A stretch of 37,291 nucleotides of DNA. It comes from Nevskiaceae bacterium. Lineage in GTDB: Bacteria > Pseudomonadota > Gammaproteobacteria > Steroidobacterales > Steroidobacteraceae. The position numbers and the translations under genes were made by a program. Each line of letters opens with the position of its first letter. Position 1 is the stretch's first letter. Shown piece after piece: positions 21,552 through 28,866 of this stretch. The DNA lies in the NCBI GenBank assembly GCA_018883185.1, contig VEQP01000027.1:1-37291 (forward strand). The letters are read 5' to 3'. Under the pieces are notes generated by a model. That model was not told where the DNA came from. It was given only the letters and a program-made list of their open reading frames with translations, and searched no databases.

Positions 21552-22481
21552 ATGCGTCGCGCCGCATCGATCCTGCTGCTATCGCTGCTCGTGCTGCAAG
21601 GCTGCACGCTGCTGCGAAGGGCGCCGGAGACACCGCAGCGGCCACCCTCGGGCGTGCCCAAACCGCCGCGCGATCTCGACTCGATTCCCGATGCGATTCC
21701 GCGGGCCGAGCCGCGCAGTCGTTATGGCAATCCGGAGACCTACGAAGTCTTCGGCAAGAAATACCGTGTGATGAAATCCGCTCGCGGCCATATCGAGCGG
21801 GGTCTGGCCTCGTGGTATGGGCCGGGGTTTCACGCCGAGCGCACCTCGAGCGGCGAACCCTACGATATGTACTCCATGACAGCCGCGCACAAGACGCTGC
21901 CGATCCCAAGCTACGTGCGCGTCACCCATCTGGGTAACGGTCGCTCGATCGTGGTGCGTGTCAATGATCGCGGACCCTTTGTCGGCAATCGCATCATCGA
22001 TCTTTCGTACACGGCCGCCCACAAGCTCGGCATGGTGGGCACGGGGACCGCACCGGTGGAAATCCGTGTGCTGCAGCCAGGTGACACGCGCTCCGACCGC
22101 ACCGCCGCCGCGGCGACTGCGGCGCCGCCGCTCGCACCGCCCGCAGTCGTTGTACCCCCACTCGTGGTGCCCCCAGTCGCAGCGCCGCTGATCGCAACGC
22201 CCAACGCAACGCTTAACGCCGCCGTCGAGACGCCGAGCCTCGGCATCAGTTCGCGTTTTCTACAAACCGGTTCGTTCGGTTCACGCGCTAACGCCGAGAC
22301 AATGACGCGTCGGCTGGCGCAGTCGGGCATCCGCAATGCCGTCATCCGTGAGGCGCGCATCGGTGAGCGCGTGGTGTACCGCGTGCAAATCGGCCCGCTC
22401 GACAACGCCGTCGAGGCGGACGACATGGTTGAGCGACTGCGACTGCTGGGAGTGCCGGACGCCCGTCCGGCGCACGAGTGA
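21552..22481 (+). CDS. rlpA: Septal ring lytic transglycosylase RlpA
   Basis: A 309-residue lipoprotein. The lipobox LQGC places the lipidated cysteine at Cys18. The double-psi beta-barrel domain (about residues 84-175) has GLASWYGPGFHAERTSSGE and VRVNDRGPFVGNRIIDLS, with the conserved Asp of the active site. A low-complexity Ala/Pro/Val linker (about 182-229) leads to a C-terminal SPOR domain (about 231-305), which binds denuded glycan at division sites. In Pseudomonas RlpA cleaves such naked strands. The ATG follows the mltB stop with no gap. Confidence 0.94.
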   Translation: MRRAASILLLSLLVLQGCTLLRRAPETPQRPPSGVPKPPRDLDSIPDAIPRAEPRSRYGNPETYEVFGKKYRVMKSARGHIERGLASWYGPGFHAERTSSGEPYDMYSMTAAHKTLPIPSYVRVTHLGNGRSIVVRVNDRGPFVGNRIIDLSYTAAHKLGMVGTGTAPVEIRVLQPGDTRSDRTAAAATAAPPLAPPAVVVPPLVVPPVAAPLIATPNATLNAAVETPSLGISSRFLQTGSFGSRANAETMTRRLAQSGIRNAVIREARIGERVVYRVQIGPLDNAVEADDMVERLRLLGVPDARPAHE

Positions 22482-22487
22482 GGCGGG

Positions 22488-22493
22488 TACAAT
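22488..22493 (+). promoter_or_regulatory. Possible -10 element (TACAAT) upstream of dacC
   Basis: TACAAT matches the sigma-70 -10 consensus at five of six positions and lies 42 nt before the dacC start, in the only gap of appreciable size (54 nt) in the run from mreB to ybeD. No recognisable -35 is placed 16-18 nt upstream. dacC, the aminotransferase gene and ybeD may therefore have their own promoter in addition to read-through. Confidence 0.35.
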
Positions 22494-22525
22494 AGAGCGT
22501 GGTGTAGGTCCCAACTTGATCTCGC

Positions 22526-22530
22526 GGAGA
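22526..22530 (+). promoter_or_regulatory. Shine-Dalgarno GGAGA that favours the TTG start of dacC
   Basis: GGAGA ends 5 nt before the TTG at 22536 but 14 nt before the ATG at 22545. The spacing supports TTG as the initiator. Confidence 0.55.
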
Positions 22531-22535
22531 CTATT

Positions 22536-23696
22536 TTGAGCCGGATGTTCACTCGCCCTCTCTGTGTCGCCCTATCCTGTCTTGCGCTGTTGTCCGGCGC
22601 CGCGTTCGCCGCGACCCCTGCGGCAACGCCCATTCCGCCACCGCCCGAGGTGGCGGGGCGCTCCTATGTATTAATCGACCATGCCACAGGCCGAGTACTT
22701 GCCGAGCGCAACGCCGATCAACGCGTGGAGCCGGCGAGCATCACCAAGCTCATGACCGCATATGTCGCGTTTCGGGCCTTGGCCGAGGGGCGCTTGAAAC
22801 TCAACGATCGGATCGCAATCAGCGAGCGCGCCTGGCGCTCGGAAGGTTCGCGGACCTTTCTCAACGTCGGCGATCAGGTGCCGGCCGAAGTCCTCTTGCA
22901 GGGCATGATCGTGCAGTCAGGTAACGACGCCGCCGTGGCCATCGCCGAGCGGCTGGCCGGGTCGGAAGCCACCTTCGCACAGTTGATGACCGAGCAAGCC
23001 AAGCAGCTCGGCATGAAGAATTCGAGCTTCGCCAACGCCACCGGCTTACCGGATCCCGCTCTCTACACCACGGCTCGCGACATCGCCATTCTCTCGCGCG
23101 CCATGATTCGCGAATTTCCGCAGTACTACCGGTGGTATTCGCAGCGCGAGTTCGTTTGGAACAACATCCGCCAAGGCAATCGCAACGGTCTGCTCTACCG
23201 CGACCCCACCGTCGATGGCATCAAGACCGGCCACACCGATTCGGCCGGCTACTGCCTCGCGAGTTCCGCGGAGCGCAATGGCACGCGCATGATTGCGACG
23301 ATTTTCGGCACGGAGTCGCCGAAGGCGCGTGAAGACGCGAGCGCAGCACTGCTCAATTACGGGTTCGCTTTTTACGAAACCGTCACGCTGCGCAAAGCCG
23401 GCGAGATGGTCTTGCGACCGCGCCTCTACAAGAGCACCGAGCAGGACATCGCGGTGGCACCGCAGATCAATGTCAGCGCCACGATCGCGCGCGGCGGCCT
23501 CTCGCGCCTGCGCACGACCACGCGCCTCGATGAGCCGCTGATCGCGCCGCTCAAGGCGGGTCAGCGGGTCGGTGAAATGCAGGTCCTCGACGGCAAGACG
23601 GTCATTCGTCGCATACCGCTCGTCGTCACTACCGAGGCGCCGATGGGCGGCGTCTGGCCGAGATTCCGCGACACCATTGCACTCTGGTTCAGGTAA
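22536..23696 (+). CDS. dacC: D-alanyl-D-alanine carboxypeptidase (PBP5/6 type)
   Basis: A 386-residue periplasmic DD-carboxypeptidase that removes the terminal D-Ala from peptidoglycan stem peptides. A signal peptide is cleaved after AFA (about residue 26). The active-site motifs are Ser68-x-x-Lys71 (PASITKLM), Ser128-Gly-Asn130 (QSGNDAAVAI) and Lys230-Thr-Gly232 (GIKTGHTDSAGYC). The C-terminal PBP5 beta domain is followed by an amphipathic helix (PRFRDTIALWF) that tethers it to the inner membrane. The start is taken as TTG 22536 from the ribosome-site spacing; ATG 22545 is the alternative. It is followed after 5 nt by a D-amino acid aminotransferase gene. The symbol could equally be dacA. 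Confidence 0.94.
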   Translation: MSRMFTRPLCVALSCLALLSGAAFAATPAATPIPPPPEVAGRSYVLIDHATGRVLAERNADQRVEPASITKLMTAYVAFRALAEGRLKLNDRIAISERAWRSEGSRTFLNVGDQVPAEVLLQGMIVQSGNDAAVAIAERLAGSEATFAQLMTEQAKQLGMKNSSFANATGLPDPALYTTARDIAILSRAMIREFPQYYRWYSQREFVWNNIRQGNRNGLLYRDPTVDGIKTGHTDSAGYCLASSAERNGTRMIATIFGTESPKAREDASAALLNYGFAFYETVTLRKAGEMVLRPRLYKSTEQDIAVAPQINVSATIARGGLSRLRTTTRLDEPLIAPLKAGQRVGEMQVLDGKTVIRRIPLVVTTEAPMGGVWPRFRDTIALWFR

Positions 23697-23701
23697 TCAC
23701 C

Positions 23702-24574
23702 ATGGCCGAACCTTTGCCCATTTGTTATCTCAACGGCGAGTGGCCGGCGTTGCGCGAGGCGCGCATCTCGCCGCTCGATCGTAGCTTCCTCTTCGGCGAC
23801 GGCGTCTACGAGGTAGTACCGGTATTCGAGGGCAGACCGTTCCGCTTCACCGAACATTTCGATCGCCTGCAGCGCAGCCTCGCGGCATTGCAGATTCGCG
23901 ACCCGCACAGCCGAGATGCGTGGCGAGAACTGGTGCGCGAACTGATGCAGCGCAACGGAGGCGGCGACATGTACGTTTACGTGCAGGTCTCGCGTGGTGC
24001 CGAATACGGCCGTAATCACGCACCCTATCCCGACGTGCCGCCGACCGTATTCGCCTTTTGTGCGCCACTGCCCAAACCTTCCGCCACGCAGTTGCAGCAG
24101 GGGCTGCAATGCGTGACCGCGCCCGACATCCGATGGGCACGCTGCGACATCAAGTCCGTCGCTCTGCTTGGCAACGTGATGCAACGGCAGTTGAGTGCGC
24201 AGATCGGTGCCCACGAGACCATCCTGCTCAAGGACGGCCAGATGATGGAAGCGAGCGCCTCGACCGTACATGTGGTGCTGGGGGGCGTGATCATCTCCCC
24301 GCCGAACTCGAACGAGATCCTGCCGGGCACCACGCGCACGGTCGTCGAGGAGCTGGCCGACCGGATCGGTGTGCCGCGCGAGACGCGATCGGTCAGCGAA
24401 GCGGAACTGCGTGCTGCGGATGAGGTGTGGCTGGCCTCGGCGACACGCAACGTTTCACCCGTGACGCGCATCGACGGCGCTCCCGTCGGCGATGGTCGAC
24501 CAGGGCCGGTGTGGCAAAAAATGTGGGCGGCGTTCCAGCAGCTGCAAGCTGAGCTGCGCGATCAAGCTTGGTGA
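23702..24574 (+). CDS. dat: D-amino acid (D-alanine) aminotransferase
   Basis: A 290-residue class IV PLP aminotransferase interconverting D-alanine plus 2-oxoglutarate with pyruvate plus D-glutamate. The PLP lysine is Lys151 (RCDIKSVALL). Features specific to D-amino acid aminotransferases rather than IlvE are seen: Tyr36 in GDGVYEVVPVFEGRPF and the RxH substrate-clamp pattern Arg104-Asn-His106 after VSRGAEYG. The PLP-phosphate pocket ILPGTTR follows near residue 210. It starts 5 nt after dacC and overlaps ybeD by 1 nt (TGATG), so it is co-transcribed with the carboxypeptidase. 4-amino-4-deoxychorismate lyase is a related alternative but fits less well. Confidence 0.88.
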   Translation: MAEPLPICYLNGEWPALREARISPLDRSFLFGDGVYEVVPVFEGRPFRFTEHFDRLQRSLAALQIRDPHSRDAWRELVRELMQRNGGGDMYVYVQVSRGAEYGRNHAPYPDVPPTVFAFCAPLPKPSATQLQQGLQCVTAPDIRWARCDIKSVALLGNVMQRQLSAQIGAHETILLKDGQMMEASASTVHVVLGGVIISPPNSNEILPGTTRTVVEELADRIGVPRETRSVSEAELRAADEVWLASATRNVSPVTRIDGAPVGDGRPGPVWQKMWAAFQQLQAELRDQAW

Positions 24575-24867
24575 TGGCCTCAGACACGGACAACGGCGGT
24601 GGCGACAACGGCGAGAGCCCGTTGCGCTTTCCGACTGACTATCCCATCAAGGTGGTCGGCCGCAGCGAGCGTAGTTTTCGTGCTCGCATCGATGCCGTGG
24701 TGCTGCAACACTGCCCGGATCTGGCCGCCGAGCGTATCGCCGAGCGCGCGAGCGGGGCCGGCAACTTCCTGTCGATCACCTACACCATCGTGGCCGAGAG
24801 TCGCGAACATGTGACCACGCTCGTCGGTGCGCTGGTCGCGACCGAAGGCGTGATGATGGTGATCTAG
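24574..24867 (+). CDS. ybeD: YbeD family protein (DUF493)
   Basis: A 97-residue protein of the YbeD/DUF493 family, an ACT-like small fold of uncertain biochemical role. The pattern [15 protein letters not shown] near residue 16 and [17 protein letters not shown] near residue 64 are the family core. The start ATG shares its A with the TGA of the aminotransferase gene. In E. coli ybeD sits between dacA and lipB on one strand. Here the lip genes are on the opposite strand, and the ybeD stop overlaps the folE stop within the palindrome CTAG (24864-24867). Confidence 0.9.
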   Translation: MASDTDNGGGDNGESPLRFPTDYPIKVVGRSERSFRARIDAVVLQHCPDLAAERIAERASGAGNFLSITYTIVAESREHVTTLVGALVATEGVMMVI

Positions 24868-25433
24868 CGCCCGATCAGCGACAGGAACTCGCGCCGCGTA
24901 TCGGCATTGGTCTTGATCGAACCACGCAGCGCCGAGGTCACCGTGGCCGTGCCGGTGTGGCGAACGCCTCGCGACTCCATGCACATGTGCCGGCACTCGA
25001 TGACCACCGCAACGCCCAGCGCCTGCAAGTTACTGTGCAGAGCATCGGCGATCTGGTTGGTCAGGCGCTCTTGCACCTGCAGCCGGCGAGCATAGATCTC
25101 GACGAGCCGCGATATTTTCGACAAGCCTAGAATGCGTTTGTCAGGCACGTAGCCGACGTAGGCTTTGCCGAAGAACGGCGCGAGGTGGTGCTCGCACAAC
25201 GAGTACACCGGAATGTCGCGCACGATGACCATCTCGTCGACACTCTGGGCGCCATCCTCGAACGACTTGAGGATTTCCTCGGGCTTCTCGCGATAGCCGC
25301 GGGTGTATTCCTCCCAAGCCTTGAGAAAGCGCGCGGGCGTCTCAAGCAGGCCTTCACGATCGGGGTCTTCGCCAATGTAGGCCAGCAAGTCGCGGACCAT
25401 GGCGGTTTCTTTGGCAGTGGGCTTAAGTTTCAT
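24864..25433 (-). CDS. folE: GTP cyclohydrolase I
   Basis: A 189-residue GTP cyclohydrolase IA, which makes 7,8-dihydroneopterin triphosphate from GTP for folate and queuosine-type pathways. The zinc ligands are Cys80 and His83 ([10 protein letters not shown]) and Cys151 ([10 protein letters not shown]). Other signatures are [19 protein letters not shown] and [14 protein letters not shown]. The ATG lies inside the 3' end of lipB (11-nt overlap), so it is the last gene of the amgK-murU-lipA-lipB-folE run. It converges with ybeD, sharing 4 nt. Confidence 0.97.
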   Translation of the reverse strand: MKLKPTAKETAMVRDLLAYIGEDPDREGLLETPARFLKAWEEYTRGYREKPEEILKSFEDGAQSVDEMVIVRDIPVYSLCEHHLAPFFGKAYVGYVPDKRILGLSKISRLVEIYARRLQVQERLTNQIADALHSNLQALGVAVVIECRHMCMESRGVRHTGTATVTSALRGSIKTNADTRREFLSLIGR

Positions 25434-26064
25434 AGACGTGTCTCGACAGCAGTGGTTGCAGTTCGGTCAGCACGTCTGCGGCCACACGCGACATCTCGGT
25501 GGGACCGCCCAAGGCAGCCAACTGAGTCATCGCGAGCCCCTCGTAACCGCAGGGGTTGATGCGCGCGAACGGTTCCAGATCCATGGCTACGTTCAACGCC
25601 ACGCCATGATAACTCGCTCCGCGCCGCACCCGTATGCCGACACTCGCCAACTTGGCGCCCGAAACGTAAACACCCGGTGCCTTCGGCCGCGTAGCGGCCG
25701 ATATGCCGTAACGCGCAACGCATCGAACGACAGCTTGCTCCAACGCAGTCACCAGATCACGCACGCCGAGCCCGGCTCGGCGCAGATCGATCAGCGGATA
25801 CACCACGAGCTGCCCGGGGCCGTGATAGGTGACCTGTCCGCCACGATCGACGCGCACCACCGGAATGTCACCTGCAGCCAGGACGTGCGAAGGATCGGCA
25901 TTCATACCGAGCGTAAAAACGGGTTCGTGTTCGAGCACCCAGATTTCATCGGCTGTCTGCGCATCGCGCAGGTCGGTGAAGCTCTGCATCGCCTGCCACG
26001 TAGGCAGGTATGCCACACGGCCGAGGTCAACGACGCGGGGTGGCAAGTTCGCTGAGGGCTGCAT
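25423..26064 (-). CDS. lipB: Octanoyl-ACP:protein N-octanoyltransferase LipB
   Basis: A 213-residue enzyme that moves octanoate from acyl carrier protein to the lipoyl domains, the first step of lipoate synthesis. The signature [17 protein letters not shown] is at residues 74-90; the catalytic pair is Cys172 (INPCGYEG) and Lys138 (SGAKLASVG). The frame is open to 26310, but homology begins at [17 protein letters not shown], so ATG 26064 is used. This makes its start overlap the 3' end of lipA by 38 nt, the largest overlap in the window, and its stop overlaps folE by 11 nt. Confidence 0.95.
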   Translation of the reverse strand: MQPSANLPPRVVDLGRVAYLPTWQAMQSFTDLRDAQTADEIWVLEHEPVFTLGMNADPSHVLAAGDIPVVRVDRGGQVTYHGPGQLVVYPLIDLRRAGLGVRDLVTALEQAVVRCVARYGISAATRPKAPGVYVSGAKLASVGIRVRRGASYHGVALNVAMDLEPFARINPCGYEGLAMTQLAALGGPTEMSRVAADVLTELQPLLSRHVYET

Positions 26065-27043
26065 TGTCGAGGCCGGCGTTGTTGCCGGCGAGCGCCTGCT
26101 CGGCTCGATAGCTCGAGCGCACGAGCGGACCGGATACGCACTCGCGAAAACCGCGAGCGAGCGCCCAGTCGCGATAGCGATCGAATTGCTCGGGCGAGAC
26201 GAAGCGCTCGACGGGCAGGTGGCGCGCCGTCGGCTGCAAATACTGCCCAAGCGTGAGCAGATCCACCTCGTGCGCGCGCAGATCGTCCATGGTCTGCGCG
26301 ATCTCCGCATCCGTCTCGCCGAGGCCGAGCATCAGACTCGACTTGGTGAGCACCTCGGGGCGGTGCTGCTTGGCATGCCGCAACACGCTCAAGGTGCGTG
26401 CATAACCGGCGCGTGCGTCGCGCACGGGGTGCGTCAGCCGTTCGACCGTTTCAACGTTCTGCGCAAATACCTCAAGTCCCGATTCGACCACGGTTTCGAC
26501 GTCGCGCAGTACGCCCTGAAAGTCGGGCGTCAAGGCTTCGACAGCGGTCGCGGGCGATCGCGCCTTGATGGCACGTACTGCCGCCGCAAAGTGAGCCGCG
26601 CCGCCATCGGGCAGATCGTCGCGATTGACCGAAGTCAGCACCACATAGCGCAGACGCATGAGCTCAACGGTCTTAGCCGTGTTCTCCGGCTCTTCTGGGT
26701 CAAGCCAGCCGCGTGGATTGCCAGTATCTACCGCGCAGAAACGACAGGCACGCGTACAGACCTCGCCCATCAGCATGATCGTGGCGGTCCCGGCGTTCCA
26801 ACACTCGCCGATATTGGGGCATTTGGCCTCTTCGCAAACCGTCGCCAAACGATGCTCGCGCACCGTACGCCGCACGGTCTCGTAGCCTGGTCCCACGGCG
26901 AGTGGTGCCTTCAGCCAACGCGGCTTGCCGCCAGGCACGCGCGCCGCGCCTTGCGAGGTGGCCTTGATGCCATCGCGAATCGCGCTGAATCCGTGCGCGG
27001 TGATGTACTTCTCGCCGCTGCGGGCGGGGCCGTCCGTGCTCAT
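26027..27043 (-). CDS. lipA: Lipoyl synthase LipA (radical SAM)
   Basis: A 338-residue radical SAM enzyme that inserts two sulfurs into octanoyl groups. The auxiliary cluster motif is Cys70-x4-Cys75-x5-Cys81 ([12 protein letters not shown]), and the radical SAM cluster is Cys96-x3-Cys100-x2-Cys103 (CTRACRFC). The C-terminal RSSY motif (residues 309-312), which supplies a serine ligand, is intact. It starts 30 nt after the murU stop on the same strand; a TACACT hexamer lies in that gap but without a convincing -35, so it is probably transcribed from the amgK promoter. The order lipA-lipB is the reverse of the E. coli order. Confidence 0.97.
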   Translation of the reverse strand: MSTDGPARSGEKYITAHGFSAIRDGIKATSQGAARVPGGKPRWLKAPLAVGPGYETVRRTVREHRLATVCEEAKCPNIGECWNAGTATIMLMGEVCTRACRFCAVDTGNPRGWLDPEEPENTAKTVELMRLRYVVLTSVNRDDLPDGGAAHFAAAVRAIKARSPATAVEALTPDFQGVLRDVETVVESGLEVFAQNVETVERLTHPVRDARAGYARTLSVLRHAKQHRPEVLTKSSLMLGLGETDAEIAQTMDDLRAHEVDLLTLGQYLQPTARHLPVERFVSPEQFDRYRDWALARGFRECVSGPLVRSSYRAEQALAGNNAGLDNAALSELATPRR

Positions 27044-27073
27044 GATCCGGAAAGTGTACGCCGATGGCGCCCC

Positions 27074-27787
27074 TCAGCCCACCGCACCGGCGGCCAGGCG
27101 CTCGTCGAGATCGCGCAGCCGCTCCGGGGTGCCGATATCGAACCACAAACCTTGATACAGGCGACCGCGCAGCCGATGCGCAGCGGCTGCCCGCTGCAAC
27201 CAGGGCAGCAGCGGGAAGCGCCCTGCCTCGCAGCCGGCGAAGAATTCGGGGCGATACACGCCAATCCCCGCGAAGGTGTAGCGCGGCGGGGCGTCGGCGG
27301 CCGCCAAGCGCAGGGGATCCGCCAGCACGTCGAGCGAGCCGGTCGCACCGGGCACCAACGCAAAATCGCCGCGCGGGTGCTGCGGTGGATTAGGGACCAA
27401 GATAAGGCTCGCCAGAGCCTCCTCATCAAGCAGTGGCGGGCGCGAAAAATCGAAGTCCGTCCAGATGTCCCCGTTGATCACGAGGAAAGGCTCGGGGCCG
27501 AGCAGCGGCAGCGCGCGCAGGATGCCACCACCCGACTCGAGCGCTTCGCTCTCGGCGCTGTAACGGATGGACAGCCCATATCGATGGCCATCACCCAGCG
27601 TCGCAGGAATCTGCTCACCGAGCCACGCGTGGTTGATCACCACCTCGCGGAATCCCGCCCGAGCCAGCGCCGTCAGATGCCACTCGATCAACAGCCTGCC
27701 CCCCGCTTCGAGCAGCGGCTTTGGACGCACGTCAGTGAGGGGTCGCATACGTTCGCCGCGACCCGCGGCCAGAATCATCACCTTCAC
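27074..27787 (-). CDS. murU: N-acetylmuramate-1-phosphate uridylyltransferase MurU
   Basis: A 237-residue nucleotidyltransferase that makes UDP-MurNAc from MurNAc-1-phosphate and UTP in the peptidoglycan recycling route first described in Pseudomonas. The nucleotide-binding signature LAAGRGERMRPLT is at residues 6-18, with Lys23 in RPKPLL; the metal-binding NGDIWTDFDF follows near residue 106. The family N-terminus (MKAMILAAG in relatives) supports the GTG start at 27787, which overlaps the amgK stop (GTGA). ATG 27778 is the alternative. The family also includes sugar-1-phosphate nucleotidyltransferases of other specificity, but pairing with amgK makes MurU the best call. Confidence 0.92.
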   Translation of the reverse strand: MKVMILAAGRGERMRPLTDVRPKPLLEAGGRLLIEWHLTALARAGFREVVINHAWLGEQIPATLGDGHRYGLSIRYSAESEALESGGGILRALPLLGPEPFLVINGDIWTDFDFSRPPLLDEEALASLILVPNPPQHPRGDFALVPGATGSLDVLADPLRLAAADAPPRYTFAGIGVYRPEFFAGCEAGRFPLLPWLQRAAAAHRLRGRLYQGLWFDIGTPERLRDLDERLAAGAVG

Positions 27788-28827
27788 GGACGACCCGCCA
27801 GCGCTCGTGCGTGGGCTGCGCCCAACTGCGGGGCCACCTCTCGCTGCAGCCACTCGCCGAGTGCCCCAAGCTCCGCGTAGCGACGAGTGCTGTCCTGCAA
27901 ATACTCGACCGTCAGAGGCAAATCGGCGAGATAGCCGCTCTTGCCATCCCGCCACCACAGCCGCGCAAAGATGCCCAGAATCTTGATGTGACGCTGCACA
28001 CTCACAAGATCGAACCAGCGCAGGAACTCGGTGTCGTTGGCGCCGGCGAGCGTTCGCGCACCTTGTGCGAGCAACGCCTGACGATGCGCAAGCACCCATG
28101 CCTCGACCCGCTCACGCGGCCAGCGGATGTAGCAATCCTTGAATATCGAGGCGAGGTCGTACCCCACGGGACCCGCGAGTGCGTCCTGAAAATCGATGAT
28201 CCCGGGCCCTTGTGCCGGTAGCACCATCAGATTGCGCGAGTGGTAGTCGCGATGCACGAACACCTGTGGCTGCTGCAACGCCTCCTCAATGAGAAAGCGG
28301 AAGCTGGTCTCGAACAGCTCCGCTTCGGTATCGCTCACCGGCCGCTGCAAGTGACGCGCACAAAACCACTCCGGCATCAGCACGAGCTCGCGCCGCAACG
28401 CCGCTTCGTCATAGGGCGCCAGTTCATGCTGCAGCTCGCCGCCCCGCACCTGCAAGGTCGCCAAGGCGCCGAGCGCCTCACCGTACAAGGCATCGGCGCG
28501 CCCAGCATCCTGCAGCGCGCTCAAGTACGAGAGCGTGCCGAGATCCTCAAGCAGTACGAAACCGCGCTCGCGATCAACGGCATGCACCGCGGGCACATGT
28601 ACGCCGGTTTGCGACAGCAGCGCACCCACGTGCAGGTACGGACCGATGTCCTCCTGCGCGGGCGGCGCGTCCATGACGATGAGTGAGGCGCCAGCGCGCA
28701 GACGCACGCGGAAATAGCGACGGAAACTCGCGTCGGCGGAAGCCACTTCGACGCTTTGCACGTCATGCGCAAGTTCGCGTGTAACCCAGTCGGTGAGTGC
28801 GGCTAGGCGCAGGTCGGTGGCAGACAT
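27784..28827 (-). CDS. amgK: Anomeric MurNAc/GlcNAc kinase AmgK
   Basis: A 347-residue aminoglycoside phosphotransferase-fold kinase that phosphorylates MurNAc at C1, feeding MurU. The catalytic loop HRDYHSRN (residues 192-199, Asp194) and the metal motif IIDFQDA (Asp212) are present, as is the N-terminal DASFRRYFRV and the family-typical VQRHIKILGIFARLWWRDGK. It overlaps murU by 4 nt and is divergent from lptD (39 nt between starts), an arrangement conserved in pseudomonads. Organisms with this pair can bypass MurA in part, which is linked in relatives to fosfomycin tolerance. Confidence 0.92.
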   Translation of the reverse strand: MSATDLRLAALTDWVTRELAHDVQSVEVASADASFRRYFRVRLRAGASLIVMDAPPAQEDIGPYLHVGALLSQTGVHVPAVHAVDRERGFVLLEDLGTLSYLSALQDAGRADALYGEALGALATLQVRGGELQHELAPYDEAALRRELVLMPEWFCARHLQRPVSDTEAELFETSFRFLIEEALQQPQVFVHRDYHSRNLMVLPAQGPGIIDFQDALAGPVGYDLASIFKDCYIRWPRERVEAWVLAHRQALLAQGARTLAGANDTEFLRWFDLVSVQRHIKILGIFARLWWRDGKSGYLADLPLTVEYLQDSTRRYAELGALGEWLQREVAPQLGAAHARALAGRP

Positions 28828-28866
28828 GAACGGATTATAAGGGGCGGTGCATAATGGGCGCAGACC
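28828..28866. promoter_or_regulatory. Short divergent amgK / lptD intergenic region
   Basis: Only 39 bp separate the two start codons. It contains the AT-rich hexamers TTATAA (28835-28840) and CATAAT (28850-28855). CATAAT on the plus strand would place the lptD transcript start near 28862, only a few bases before its ATG; the reverse reading CATTAT (28851-28856) could serve amgK. Any -35 boxes must lie inside the opposite gene, so the two promoters probably overlap. No ribosome site is obvious for lptD. Confidence 0.35.

Noticed and set aside
22105-22205. GC-rich low-complexity stretch in rlpA as a possible repeat array
   Set aside because: It encodes the flexible Ala/Pro/Val linker between the barrel and SPOR domain and has no regular period at the DNA level.
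26065-26310. An 82-residue N-terminal extension of LipB
   Set aside because: The extension is the out-of-frame reading of lipA and lacks homology; the ATG at 26064 fits the family start.
25829-27880. A 683-codon open frame on the plus strand opposite lipB, lipA and murU
   Set aside because: It is antisense to three well-conserved genes. Its translation is Arg/Ala/His-rich with no recognisable domain. Long antisense frames are expected at this GC content and codon bias.
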